Counted from the stretch's first letter, positions 27,347-35,704 are shown. The stretch is 64,000 nt of DNA from Primorskyibacter aestuariivivens (GCF_028023675.1 NZ_JAQIOZ010000003.1:186001-250000); one strand, 5' to 3'. Numbers and translations: made by a program. Notes: generated by a model from the sequence alone, not told the origin.

Positions 27347-28060
27347 TCAGGCCCGATGCATATCACCCGGGGCGATGCCGCGCCGGATCATCGGGCTGAG
27401 CGCGATCAGCACGATCCCCACCGAGAACAGGCACCAGACCGCAGGCCATTCATTGGGATTGTCGGTCAGGATCGCCGCGAGGACCGGCCCGAAACACAGA
27501 TTGAACAGCGAAAAGCGCCACGCGCCGTAGAGCAGCGGCAAGAGGATGGCTGTGGCCATGTAGCCCGGCACCTGGATGTAGTCCCCGACCAGCGGGATCA
27601 GGTCCCAGGGCCGGTTGAGCGGCACCTCCCATGCCAGATGCCAGTTGCCCGATACGGTGCAGTAATCCGGGCCACAGAACACATCCCCCGCGCTGCAGGT
27701 CCCCGCCCAGCCCATCGGCACCAGCCGCAGGAGCAGCACCGCCGTGCCGAGGCTGGCCAGCATCAGGACCAACCTGCGCGTTGCGGCCGGGATCGGGGTG
27801 GGGGACAGCGCCATCACGAAGATATTCACGATGATCGGCTGCATCGCCACATGCAGATACGAGAGTTGCGTAATCAGCCGGTTGGTCGGGTCGCCGCATT
27901 GGTCAATGACGCGGTAGCCGCCCAGCTGCAGCAGCTCCATCGAGGTGAAATAGCCAATCGTCCCCCAGATCGCCAAAGGCTCGCCCCGGCGATAGGCCAC
28001 CATTGTGGCGGCGGAGCCAAGACCGGCAAAGGCAAGCGTGGCGGTTTCGCTCCAGCACAT
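27347..28060 (-). CDS. DUF5765-family membrane protein
   Basis: A 237-aa polytopic membrane protein with about seven hydrophobic segments. The opening MCWSETATLAFAGLG is the family signature (MCWS...), which sets the start at 28058-28060 rather than the longer frame. Cysteines occur in CGDPTN and in GTCSAGDVFCGPDYC, which looks like a lumenal or periplasmic disulfide loop. The family is common in Rhodobacteraceae and related alphaproteobacteria; its function is not known. It is a single gene facing rpmB. Confidence 0.78.
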   Translation of the reverse strand: MCWSETATLAFAGLGSAATMVAYRRGEPLAIWGTIGYFTSMELLQLGGYRVIDQCGDPTNRLITQLSYLHVAMQPIIVNIFVMALSPTPIPAATRRLVLMLASLGTAVLLLRLVPMGWAGTCSAGDVFCGPDYCTVSGNWHLAWEVPLNRPWDLIPLVGDYIQVPGYMATAILLPLLYGAWRFSLFNLCFGPVLAAILTDNPNEWPAVWCLFSVGIVLIALSPMIRRGIAPGDMHRA

Positions 28061-28194
28061 GGGCGCGCTCCGGGTTGTCCTGAACCAGAATTTGGCGTCA
28101 GGGCGCGAACCGGTCAAGCCGTGCGAAGGGCGCGGGGCCGCAAGTAGGGGGTTTCTCCTGCGGCCCGGGGGTTTCTGTCAGCCCTGTGAGGGGG

Positions 28195-28326
28195 TTACTT
28201 GGTTTTAGCCTTGGCACCGATATTGAGAGGTTTGCCCAGATTGGAATTGGCGGTCGCGGACACCTTGGGCTTTTCCTGTTTCGGTTTCTTGGCTTCGCGA
28301 TTGCCGCGGTTTTTATGCTTGGACAT
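28195..28326 (-). CDS. 43-aa basic, lysine-rich small protein
   Basis: The minus strand encodes a 43-residue protein starting MSKHKNRGNREAKKPKQ, passing through SATANSNLGKPLN and ending GAKAKTK before a TAA stop (28195-28197). An excellent ribosome site, GGAGATCAC, precedes the ATG at 28326. It is strongly basic (12 lysines, 3 arginines) and lacks a signal or membrane segment, which suggests an RNA- or DNA-binding or ribosome-associated role. Similar short lysine-rich proteins occur in Roseobacter genomes. It is missed by length-filtered gene calling. Confidence 0.72.
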   Translation of the reverse strand: MSKHKNRGNREAKKPKQEKPKVSATANSNLGKPLNIGAKAKTK

Positions 28327-28740
28327 GTGATCTCCGATGGGTTTCCCATGGCGGGAATCGCCACGGGCCGTCGCATCGTCAGCGATCAGGGTTGCCCGTT
28401 ATGTCGGGGCGATGATCCTTGGGAGGCGGCAGGGGTGAGTCGTTGCTCGCGCCCTGCGGGGATGAAAATACGCCTGTGCCGGGTTTCCCGCAATAGGCTT
28501 GATGGGGCCGGTCCGTTGATGCCCCGGCCTCAAGGCCTCTGGCGCAAGGTTGGTACTGGTCCCCCGCCCGGAATCAAGGGCGTAGGCCGCCGGGCCAGCG
28601 CCTGCCCGCCCCACCGGGCTGGCGCTTTGGCGGGGGCTGGGTGCGTCGTTCAGAGCGAGGCAGTGTGTGGCAGGCATAAAGTGCGTCGCCGTGCCGTTGC
28701 AGCGCCATCCCGCGGGCAGGCGCTGGCCCGGCTTGCGCAG
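28327..28740. other. 414-base non-coding stretch with a long inverted repeat
   Basis: I see no convincing coding frame here. The segment lies between the 43-aa gene and the low-G+C gene. Its right half contains the 21-bp inverted repeat described separately, and GGGCTGGCGCTTTGGCGGGG adds a second internal near-repeat of the same words. The rest is ordinary G+C-rich DNA. Confidence 0.6.
28589..28732. repeat. 21-bp perfect inverted repeat, arms 102 bases apart
   Basis: The left arm 28589-28609 begins GCCGGGCCAGCGCCTGCCCG. The right arm 28712-28732 is its exact reverse complement, starting GCGGGCAGGCGCTGGCCCGG. The partial word GGGCTGGCGC repeats at 28616-28625. The right arm ends 8 bases before the stop of the low-G+C gene. 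It may be a terminator-like fold, a recombination end, or a copy of a dispersed repeat. Confidence 0.7.
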
Positions 28741-29676
28741 TTAACGCCGGCGATACTTACCTGCCGTGCGACGCTTATTTCTATACAGCTTTTTCAAACC
28801 TTCCAAATATCGGTCCATAAAATCTTGCGGGGCTTTCATCGGAAGCAAGAGACTTTCGCTGAATTTTCTGTTTCTGCCGCCTCCATAGCCGGTATACAGC
28901 CATATTTCGGGAAACTCAGACCACATGAGAAATTCTGTTTCACGCTCGATAGCGGAAATGACTTGAGTGAGCTCCGTGGTAGTGGTCCGATTGTCAATGA
29001 TGAGAATAGTTTCGTCTTTACCTTTGTGGCGTTTGCGAAGCTTGGAGGTAATTGCGTTTCTTATCGCCTCGCCAACATCTGAGGTTGGGCTGGGAGACAG
29101 CGATGTGAATAGTTTTGGCTTTTCCGGGTAGTAAGGATTTTCAACCTCATGCGAATTAGAAAGTCCGTTTCTTCGGTGGGTTGCAATTAATTCGGAGAGC
29201 TCTTGGTCTGGGAAAAAATCACTAATTTTTTTCAGTATTCCGAGTCTTACAGTGGGATAGTAGGAATGTCGCTGTATCAGTTCTTCAGCCGTGATTTTCT
29301 TCCAAAAATCCGCCCTGTCAGTTATGGAAGTTATTTCAACATTACAATCGACGCCCGTACTAAAGCCGATTCTAAAGTCCCATGGATTGTCGCGGGCCAA
29401 ATAGTTCATCCCCAACGATATTCGCAGGGTTTGGCATAGGTGTGATACATAGTCCTGAAGTATTATCTCTTCGCGAAAACAGTCTTCCAGAGCGTTTAGA
29501 TAAGCTGCGGCAACAGTGCTGCCATCCGGTTGAATCCAAAAGTACTGTTTGCAATTGTGAAGTTTTCTCGGGTCTTTTTCTGGGTAGAAACCGCTTCGGA
29601 GTGTCCAGCGCTTGTCAGTTTGAAATGGGCGGTGGGTTTGCAAGTGATAAAAGGCACTTTGGGAAAAAGCGCTCAA
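28741..29676 (-). CDS. low-G+C gene of unknown function, coupled to parE
   Basis: A 311-aa soluble protein. The start is a TTG overlapping the parE stop as TTGA (29673-29676). No signal peptide or membrane segment is seen. The most conserved-looking segments are NPWDFRIGFSTG followed by VDCNVEITSITD, a pattern loosely like the D...ExT strands of PD-(D/E)xK nucleases, and KDETILIIDNRTTTTE in the C-terminal half. G+C is clearly lower than in neighbours: the rows at 28981, 29161 and 29221 hold 26, 27 and 23 G+C of 60. This suggests recent transfer. I do not recognise the family; a defence or DNA-related role is only a guess. Confidence 0.7.
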   Translation of the reverse strand: MSAFSQSAFYHLQTHRPFQTDKRWTLRSGFYPEKDPRKLHNCKQYFWIQPDGSTVAAAYLNALEDCFREEIILQDYVSHLCQTLRISLGMNYLARDNPWDFRIGFSTGVDCNVEITSITDRADFWKKITAEELIQRHSYYPTVRLGILKKISDFFPDQELSELIATHRRNGLSNSHEVENPYYPEKPKLFTSLSPSPTSDVGEAIRNAITSKLRKRHKGKDETILIIDNRTTTTELTQVISAIERETEFLMWSEFPEIWLYTGYGGGRNRKFSESLLLPMKAPQDFMDRYLEGLKKLYRNKRRTAGKYRRR

Positions 29677-31628
29677 ACATCCAACTCCTCAACAAACTTC
29701 GCATTCGCCTGGATATACTCGAACCGTTTCTCCGGCTTCTTGCCCATCAGCCGTTCCACCAGATCTCCGGTCTCGCCCGGCTCATCCTCGTCTATCGACA
29801 CGCGGATAAGCTTGCGGGTCGCCGGGTTCATCGTGGTGTCTTTCAAATCCTTCGCATCCATCTCGCCCAGACCCTTGAAGCGGCTCACGTCGATCTTGCC
29901 CTTGCCGCCAAGGCCCTTTTCCATCCACGCGTCGCGCTCGGCCTCGTCAAGGCAATAGACCCGTTTCGCCCCCTGTGTCAGCCGGAACAGCGGCGGGCAG
30001 GCGAGGTAGAGATGCCCCGCATCAATCATTGGCCGCATCTGGGTGTAGAAGAACGTCATCAGCAACGCCGCGATATGGGCGCCGTCCACATCCGCGTCGG
30101 TCATGATGATGATCTTGTCATAGCGCAGGTCATCGACGTTGAATTTCGTCCCCAGTCCGACGCCAAGCGCCTGGGTCAGGTCGTTGATCTCCTGGTTCGA
30201 GCCGAGCTTGGAGGACGCCGCCCCCAGTACGTTGAGGATCTTGCCGCGCAGGGGCAAAAGCGCTTGCGTCTTGCGGTCCCGCGCCATCTTGGCCGAGCCG
30301 CCCGCGCTGTCGCCCTCGACGATGAACAATTCGGTGCCGTCGCGGTTGTTCTGCGAACAATCCACCAGCTTGCCGGGCAGGCGCAGTTTCTTGGTCGCGG
30401 TCTTGCGTGCGGTCTCTTTCTCCTGCCGCCGCCGCAGCCGTTCTTCGGCGCGCAGAACAAGGAAATCGAGGATCGCACCGGCGGATTTCGTGTCCGAGGT
30501 CAGCCAATGGTCGAAATGGTCGCGCACCGAGTTTTCTACCATGCGCTGCGCATCCACCGTGGCCAGCCGGTCCTTGGTCTGGCCCACGAATTCCGGCTCG
30601 CGGATAAAACACGACACCAGCGCCCCGGCCCCGGTGGTCAGGTCCTCGCGCGTGATGGTCCCGGCCTTTTTGTTGCCGGCCAGCTCGCCGTAAGCCTTGA
30701 TACCTTTGAGGATCGCTGCCCAGAACCCGGCCTCGTGGGTGCCGCCCTCGGGCGTGGGGACGGTGTTGCAGTAGGACTGGATGAACCCGTCGCGCGACGG
30801 CGTCCAGTTGATTGCCCATTCCACCTTGCCCGGGGCTTTGAATTTCTCAAAGGACACGGACCCGGCAAAGGGTTTCTCGGCATAGGTGGTCGCGCCTGCC
30901 ATGGTCTCGGTCAGGTAATCGGAGAGGCCTCCGGGGAAGTGAAACTTCGCTTCCAGCGGCGTCTCGCCATCATTGATCGCGGTTTTCCATCGGATCTCGA
31001 CACCCGAGAAAAGATAGGCTTTGGAGCGCGCCATCTTGAACAGCCGGGCGGGTTTGAGCTTGAGCGCGCCAAAGATCTCCGGATCGGGGTGAAAGGTGAC
31101 CGCTGTGCCGCGCCGGTTTGGGGCCGCGCCGATCTTTTCGAGCTTGGTCTGCGGGATGCCACGGGCGAATTCCATGGCATAAAGCTCGCGGTTGCGGGCC
31201 ACCTCGACGCGCAGGTGATCCGAGAGTGCGTTCACCACCGAAGAGCCGACACCGTGCAGGCCGCCCGAGGTTTCATAGCTGTCGCCGGAGAATTTGCCGC
31301 CCGCGTTCAGCGTGCAAAAGATGATTTCCAGCGCCGATTTCGACGGGTCCTTGGGGTGCGGATCGGTAGGGATGCCGCGGCCGTTGTCGCGGATCGAGAC
31401 ATGGCCGTTTTCGTGCAGTTCCACCTCGATCCATGTCGCATGGCCTGCGACGGCCTCGTCCATGGAGTTGTCGATGATCTCGGCGACCATGTGGTGCAGC
31501 GCGCGGTCATCCTTGCCGCCGATATACATGCCGGGGCGCAGGCGCACATGCTCCATATCCTCCAGCACCTGAATCGAGGAGGCATCGTATTCTTTGGCTC
31601 CCGCCGGGGAAAGGAGATCGTCTGCCAT
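29673..31628 (-). CDS. parE: DNA topoisomerase IV subunit B
   Basis: A 651-aa GHKL-type ATPase subunit of topoisomerase IV, which unlinks daughter chromosomes. The ATP-binding elements EIIDNSMDEA, DNGRGIP and SGGLHGVGSSVVNALS are present. The TOPRIM motifs EGDSAGGSA and DADVDGAHI follow, and the C-terminus ends KFVEELDV. I chose the ATG at 31626-31628 (MADDLLSP), the usual alphaproteobacterial N-terminus; an in-frame ATG at 31664 would add 12 residues without a ribosome site. parC is not in the window. The downstream unknown gene overlaps the stop by four bases. Confidence 0.95.
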   Translation of the reverse strand: MADDLLSPAGAKEYDASSIQVLEDMEHVRLRPGMYIGGKDDRALHHMVAEIIDNSMDEAVAGHATWIEVELHENGHVSIRDNGRGIPTDPHPKDPSKSALEIIFCTLNAGGKFSGDSYETSGGLHGVGSSVVNALSDHLRVEVARNRELYAMEFARGIPQTKLEKIGAAPNRRGTAVTFHPDPEIFGALKLKPARLFKMARSKAYLFSGVEIRWKTAINDGETPLEAKFHFPGGLSDYLTETMAGATTYAEKPFAGSVSFEKFKAPGKVEWAINWTPSRDGFIQSYCNTVPTPEGGTHEAGFWAAILKGIKAYGELAGNKKAGTITREDLTTGAGALVSCFIREPEFVGQTKDRLATVDAQRMVENSVRDHFDHWLTSDTKSAGAILDFLVLRAEERLRRRQEKETARKTATKKLRLPGKLVDCSQNNRDGTELFIVEGDSAGGSAKMARDRKTQALLPLRGKILNVLGAASSKLGSNQEINDLTQALGVGLGTKFNVDDLRYDKIIIMTDADVDGAHIAALLMTFFYTQMRPMIDAGHLYLACPPLFRLTQGAKRVYCLDEAERDAWMEKGLGGKGKIDVSRFKGLGEMDAKDLKDTTMNPATRKLIRVSIDEDEPGETGDLVERLMGKKPEKRFEYIQANAKFVEELDV

Positions 31629-31762
31629 GTCCGCTGCTCTTTGTTGCTCTTGATTGGCGCACATTATGGCAGAGCGGCGGGGGCGGGGGAAGGGTGATCC
31701 TCGGGTTGCGCGGCGGGGTGAGTGGCGTCATGGTATACCAAAATTGCAAGGGAGGATGGCAG

Positions 31763-32641
31763 ATGCGGATTGCATTCACGGGCGGTTGCGGCAAGGCGGG
31801 CAAACATGTGGTGCCCTATCTGCGGGAGCGGGGGCATCGGGTGCTGAACCTCGACCTCAACGCGCCGCAGGAGCCGGACAACCAGTCCATTGACCTGACC
31901 GATAGCGGCGAGGTGTTCAACGCGCTGTCGGGCTATTGCTGGTTTGACGAGCTGGATTTGCCGGAAAAGCCGAAATTCGACGCGGTGGTGCATTTCGCGG
32001 CGCTGGCGCGCATTCTGATCCGCCCGGATAGCGAGACGTTCCGCGTCAATACGCTCTCCACCTACAACGTGATCGAAGCGGCGGTGAAGCTAGGCATCCC
32101 CAAGGTGATCTTTGCCTCTTCCGAAACGGCTTATGGCATCTGCTTTGCCCAGGGCGAAAAGCTGCCCGACTATATCCCGGTGGATGAGGATCACCCGACC
32201 GTGCCGCATGACAGCTATGCCATGTCCAAGGTCTGTAACGAGGCAACAGGCCGGTCATTTCAAGCGCGCTCGGGCATCGACATTTACGGGCTGCGCATCA
32301 ACAACGTGGTGGAGCCGCATGAATACGCGCGCGACTTTCCCAGCTTGATGGTCGATCCGGCGCTCAGACGGCGCAACATCTTTGCCTATATCGACGTGCG
32401 CGATCTGGGGCAGATGGTCGAACGCTGCTTGCAAACTGACGGGTTGGGCTACGAGGTGTTCAACGTCTCCAACGACGATCTGGCCGTGGGGATCAGCAAC
32501 GCGGAGGTCCGCGCGCGGTTTTATCCGGGCGTGCCGGTCAAGCGCGAGATGGGCGAGACGGAGACGATGTATTCCAACGTCAAGGCGCGCGAGATGCTGG
32601 GCTTTGCACCGCAACATTCCTGGCGGGATGTGCTGGAATAG
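31763..32641 (+). CDS. NAD(P)-dependent epimerase/dehydratase
   Basis: A 292-aa extended SDR protein. The nucleotide-binding glycine motif TGGCGKAGKHV (residues 6-16) begins the Rossmann fold. The catalytic serine is in FASSETAYG and the YxxxK pair is YAMSK. VNTLSTYNVIEAA and IDVRDLGQMVERCL are typical of nucleotide-sugar epimerases. The ATG at 31763 follows GGGAGGA. It is divergent from parE. No neighbouring sugar or cell-wall genes indicate the substrate. Confidence 0.85.
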   Translation: MRIAFTGGCGKAGKHVVPYLRERGHRVLNLDLNAPQEPDNQSIDLTDSGEVFNALSGYCWFDELDLPEKPKFDAVVHFAALARILIRPDSETFRVNTLSTYNVIEAAVKLGIPKVIFASSETAYGICFAQGEKLPDYIPVDEDHPTVPHDSYAMSKVCNEATGRSFQARSGIDIYGLRINNVVEPHEYARDFPSLMVDPALRRRNIFAYIDVRDLGQMVERCLQTDGLGYEVFNVSNDDLAVGISNAEVRARFYPGVPVKREMGETETMYSNVKAREMLGFAPQHSWRDVLE

Positions 32642-32783
32642 GTCAATGCCGGGACCGATCGGCGCAAACCCGCCAGAACACCGGGCCATTCCGGCAATAA
32701 ACCGCACACGCATAACTTGTATATTGAGTGCGGCCGACCGCCGTGCGACCCAGAGGGAAATCCACTGAACCCCGGATTACCCG

Positions 32784-33005
32784 ATGCTACTTTTCGTCAT
32801 TTTCGGGTCCCTTGCAGGTGTGTGTTCTGCGGTTATCGGTTTGGACAAGGGGCTGTCCTATCGTGATACATTCGCGCTGTACCTCACGGTCTCGCTGGGT
32901 GTCAGCTGCGTTGCTCCGCTGCTGTGCTGCCTTGGAGCACGGGTGTTCGGGCACTCGCTTCGGGTTTGTTCCGATCTCAAGACTCGGCTGTCGCGTTCGC
33001 CATGA
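32784..33005 (+). CDS. possible small membrane protein
   Basis: A 73-aa frame with two predicted helices (about 2-20 and 32-50) starting MLLFVIFGSLAGVCSAVIG and then a basic tail (DLKTRLSRSP). There is no strong ribosome site (only GGATTACCCG nearby). It lies in a 392-base gap between the epimerase and the convergent YHS gene. It looks like a real small membrane protein by hydrophobicity and length, but I cannot exclude chance. Confidence 0.4.
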   Translation: MLLFVIFGSLAGVCSAVIGLDKGLSYRDTFALYLTVSLGVSCVAPLLCCLGARVFGHSLRVCSDLKTRLSRSP

Positions 33006-33033
33006 GCGGCATGACCGCGACGCCGGGCATATG

Positions 33034-33483
33034 TTAGCCAAGAATACCCGGCCAGTTCGCCTCGCCCCGGGCGATATTGCCGGGAATATCCTGCAGCCAG
33101 AGCTCACGCGCGCGCAGGTTGGCATTCAGATAGAGCTTGCCCTCATAGATCGTCCAGGCCTCGGGCACCGTAGGGGCCAGATACCCGCGTGAGGCGGCAA
33201 AGGCGCAGTAGCCGCCAAAGGCCGGGGCGAATTTCGCCGGATCGGCCGCGAACATCGCGGCATTGCCGGCGCTATTGAACTGCCACTCGGCACCCTTCCA
33301 TGACACGCTATGCGGGTTGGAAATGCTGTCGGGGCGGGCGTCTTTGAAATAGACCACCGGATCGGTCCCGTTGATGGCAATGCCATTGGTTTGAAACACG
33401 TCCGGTTCGCGGGCATGGGCCACATGTGGAACAAGCGGCACAGCGGCAAGGGACGCAAAGAATCTACGGCGCGTGAGGGGCAT
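33034..33483 (-). CDS. YHS-domain protein with twin-arginine signal
   Basis: A 149-aa exported protein. The N-terminal PLTRRRFFASLAAVPLVPHV is a twin-arginine-type signal, ending near AHA. The YHS-like domain begins NGIAINGTDPVVYFKD and contains FGGYCAFAASRG with the single conserved cysteine of this metal-associated family. The start at 33481-33483 has AAGGAA upstream. YHS domains are found in copper ATPases and mercury or iron handling proteins; the present one is a free periplasmic version. It is divergent from a DUF2946-like and PCu(A)C pair, so a role in copper handling is plausible. Confidence 0.82.
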   Translation of the reverse strand: MPLTRRRFFASLAAVPLVPHVAHAREPDVFQTNGIAINGTDPVVYFKDARPDSISNPHSVSWKGAEWQFNSAGNAAMFAADPAKFAPAFGGYCAFAASRGYLAPTVPEAWTIYEGKLYLNANLRARELWLQDIPGNIARGEANWPGILG

Positions 33484-33550
33484 GGTTCGGTTCCTTTTCT
33501 GACTTTTCCCCAAGATGCCGTTTGTTGTCACTTTGCAAAACCCCGCTCGC

Positions 33551-33570
33551 AGGCTCGTGAAGGCTCGTGA
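33551..33570. repeat. tandem 10-bp repeat in a divergent promoter
   Basis: AGGCTCGTGA occurs twice in a row, with no mismatch. It lies between the YHS gene (minus) and the DUF2946-like gene (plus), 53 bases before the latter. A pair of regulator half-sites or simple slippage would both explain it. Confidence 0.5.
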
Positions 33571-33622
33571 CAGGGCGCCGCACCCTCTTGTGGGCTTCTG
33601 TAATGTATTCTAACTCTGCGAT

Positions 33623-33973
33623 ATGAAACGGTGTTTGCGCCCCTTTTTCGGCCTGTTTCTTGCGCTGGTCCTGACCATCACAGCGCAGACCATGGCCGTT
33701 GCGCGCAGCGTCGATGCACCCGCCGGTGAAATGGTGCTCTGTACCGGCTCCGGCCCGGTCGTCGTCCAATTCGATGCCGAGGGCAATCCCGTTGGGCCGG
33801 TGCATTATTGTCCCGATTGCGCCCTTGCAATGTTCGACACGGCCGCCCCCGTGGTGGCTGTCGGTGTTACGCGGGTCTGGGCCGATCTGTCCCTTTCTCC
33901 GGTCCAGCCCCTGCCAGTTCCGGCCAGCCCTTTGGCCTCGGTGCGCGCGCGCGGACCTCCTGTTTCCGTCTGA
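33623..33973 (+). CDS. DUF2946-like exported protein, copper-cluster member
   Basis: A 116-aa protein with a signal peptide (residues 1-27, FFGLFLALVLTITAQTMA core). The mature part holds a VLCTGSGPVVVQ segment and the CPDC motif in HYCPDCALA, as in short DUF2946-type proteins near copper genes. The C-terminus is proline- and valine-rich. It precedes the PCu(A)C chaperone by 42 bases, so co-transcription is likely. The two cysteine pairs could bind copper. Family identity is inferred from pattern and context. Confidence 0.65.
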   Translation: MKRCLRPFFGLFLALVLTITAQTMAVARSVDAPAGEMVLCTGSGPVVVQFDAEGNPVGPVHYCPDCALAMFDTAAPVVAVGVTRVWADLSLSPVQPLPVPASPLASVRARGPPVSV

Positions 33974-34015
33974 ATTCAATCTCTTACAGACTGACCTCAA
34001 GACAGGAGAGCACAT

Positions 34016-34498
34016 ATGCTCGTCAAACGTATCGCTGCGGCTTCGGTTGCCGCCCTTTTCGCCACCGCCGGTTTCGCCGCGGATATCACCATCAAGGACC
34101 CCTACGCCCGCGCGTCCACCATGATGTCGAAATCCGGTGCCATCTTCATGACCATCGTCAATGCAGGTGACAGCGATGACCGGGTTATCGCGGCCAGCGT
34201 TGATGTGGCCGAGAAGGCCGAACTGCACACCCACAAGGAAGACGCCAATGGCGTGATGCGCATGATGGAGCTCGAAGAGGGCTTTGCGGTGCCCGCAGGT
34301 GGCATGCATATGCTCAAGCGCGGCGGCGATCATGTGATGATGCTGGGACTGACGCGGGCGCTGGAACAGGGTGACATGATCACCCTGACCCTGACGCTTG
34401 AGAACGCGGGCGAGATCACGGTGGACGTGCCCGTCGATCTGAACCGCAAGCCCATGCATGGCAATGGCCACGGCCAAATGAACCAAGGCTCCAACTAA
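34016..34498 (+). CDS. PCu(A)C-family periplasmic copper chaperone
   Basis: A 160-aa exported protein with a cleavable signal (cut near GFA/AD). The copper(I) site matches the family pattern H-x10-M-x21-H-x-M exactly: His73, Met84, His106 and Met108. A histidine/methionine-rich tail (MHGNGHGQMNQ) adds potential copper ligands. Such chaperones deliver copper to the CuA centre or CuB site of cytochrome oxidase. AGGAGA precedes the ATG at 34016. It is coupled to the DUF2946-like gene upstream and convergent with the sirtuin gene. Confidence 0.92.
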   Translation: MLVKRIAAASVAALFATAGFAADITIKDPYARASTMMSKSGAIFMTIVNAGDSDDRVIAASVDVAEKAELHTHKEDANGVMRMMELEEGFAVPAGGMHMLKRGGDHVMMLGLTRALEQGDMITLTLTLENAGEITVDVPVDLNRKPMHGNGHGQMNQGSN

Positions 34499-34502
34499 GA
34501 CA

Positions 34503-35198
34503 TCAGGCCCGGTCCAGCAGTTCGGCGACCCATGCCGGGACGCTGCGCGTGGCCGGGCCTGATATTTGCCGGTCAAAGACATGCGACAGCGCGGTTTGCT
34601 CAAGGCTGAGCTCGTCGCATTCCGCGCCCGCCATCCTGGCCTCTTCGACGAATGACGCGGCGGGATAAACCTGGCCCGAGGTGCCAATGGCGGCAAAATG
34701 CGTGGCCCCGGACAGGTGGTCGGCGATCTCGTCCATGTGGTACGGAAACTCCCCGAACCAGACCACATCCGGGCGCGCGGCAGGGGCCTTGCAGGCCGGG
34801 CAGGGCGTGTCGGGCGTCATCTCGGACGGGGCAGGCCAGCGGTGACCACAACCTGCACAAAGCGCGCCATCCAGCGTGCCATGCATGTGCAATACCCGGC
34901 GCGACCCGGCCCTGCGGTGCAGGTCATCGACATTCTGGGTCACGATGACCACCTCGCCGGGATAACCCGCCTCGAGCCGTGCCAATGCGTCATGGGCGGC
35001 ATTGGGGCTGGCGGTGGCGGCCTGCGCGCGGCGGGCGTTGTAGAACCAGTGCACCAGCGCGGGATCGCGGGCAAAGCCCTCGGGTGTGGCCACGTCCTCG
35101 ATCCGGTGCTGTGCCCAAAGCCCGCCTTCGTCGCGAAACGTGCCCAGCCCGCTTTCCGCTGAGATACCGGCCCCGGTGAGTATCACGATCTTGCCCAT
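34503..35198 (-). CDS. cobB: NAD-dependent protein deacylase (Sir2, CobB type)
   Basis: A 231-aa class III sirtuin. NAD-binding motifs are TGAGISAESGLGTFR (8-22) and TQNVDDLH (87-94), with catalytic His106 in HMHGTLD. Zinc cysteines form two pairs, C114-x2-C117 and C133-x2-C136. Tyr53 and Arg56 (FYNARR) are the acidic-acyl-specific pair seen in desuccinylases. GGAGG precedes the ATG at 35196-35198. It is divergent from the low-molecular-weight phosphatase by 68 bases. Confidence 0.93.
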   Translation of the reverse strand: MGKIVILTGAGISAESGLGTFRDEGGLWAQHRIEDVATPEGFARDPALVHWFYNARRAQAATASPNAAHDALARLEAGYPGEVVIVTQNVDDLHRRAGSRRVLHMHGTLDGALCAGCGHRWPAPSEMTPDTPCPACKAPAARPDVVWFGEFPYHMDEIADHLSGATHFAAIGTSGQVYPAASFVEEARMAGAECDELSLEQTALSHVFDRQISGPATRSVPAWVAELLDRA

Positions 35199-35266
35199 GC
35201 CCACGCCTCCGATTGTCTGCCGCGCCACTGTCGGCTATGCCAGAAGCGTGACATAGCGAGGCCCCC

Positions 35267-35704
35267 ATGACCACACGTATCCTGTTCGTCTGCCTTGGAA
35301 ATATCTGCCGCTCACCCTCGGCTGAAGCGGTGTTCCGGTCGCTGTCAGAGGGGCTGGACGTGCAGATCGACAGCGCAGGTACCGGCGCGTATCACGTGGG
35401 CGAGCCGCCCGACGGCCCGATGCAGCAGGCGGCGGCCCGGCGGGGCTATGACATGAGCGATCTGCGCGCGCGCCAGTTCACAGCGGCGGATTTCGACCGC
35501 TTCGACCTGATCATCGCGATGGACGCGGACAACCTGCGCGATATCAACCGCCTGCGCGGCGCGTCGCAAACCCCCGTCCGGCTGTTTACCGATTACGCAG
35601 GCGGTGCCGGGGACATGGTGCCCGACCCGTATTACACGCGCGATTTCGATGGCACGCTCGATTTGATCGAACGCTGTGCGCAGGGATTGCGTGGCAGTCT
35701 ATGA
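35267..35704 (+). CDS. low-molecular-weight protein-tyrosine phosphatase
   Basis: A 145-aa LMW-PTP. The phosphate loop CLGNICRS gives nucleophile Cys9 and Arg15; the general acid Asp120 is in VPDPYYT. The length is normal. Bacterial homologues dephosphorylate tyrosine kinases of polysaccharide export or act as arsenate reductases; no kinase gene is near, so the target is unknown. Its last six bases overlap the convergent small membrane protein gene. Confidence 0.92.
   Translation: MTTRILFVCLGNICRSPSAEAVFRSLSEGLDVQIDSAGTGAYHVGEPPDGPMQQAAARRGYDMSDLRARQFTAADFDRFDLIIAMDADNLRDINRLRGASQTPVRLFTDYAGGAGDMVPDPYYTRDFDGTLDLIERCAQGLRGSL

Noticed and set aside
29382-31697. A 771-residue open frame on the plus strand opposite parE
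   Set aside because: It is the antisense of a strongly conserved topoisomerase gene and shows no recognisable domain.
33551-33570. CRISPR or other array
   Set aside because: Only two copies of a 10-base word are present with no spacer; no repeat-spacer pattern exists anywhere in the window.
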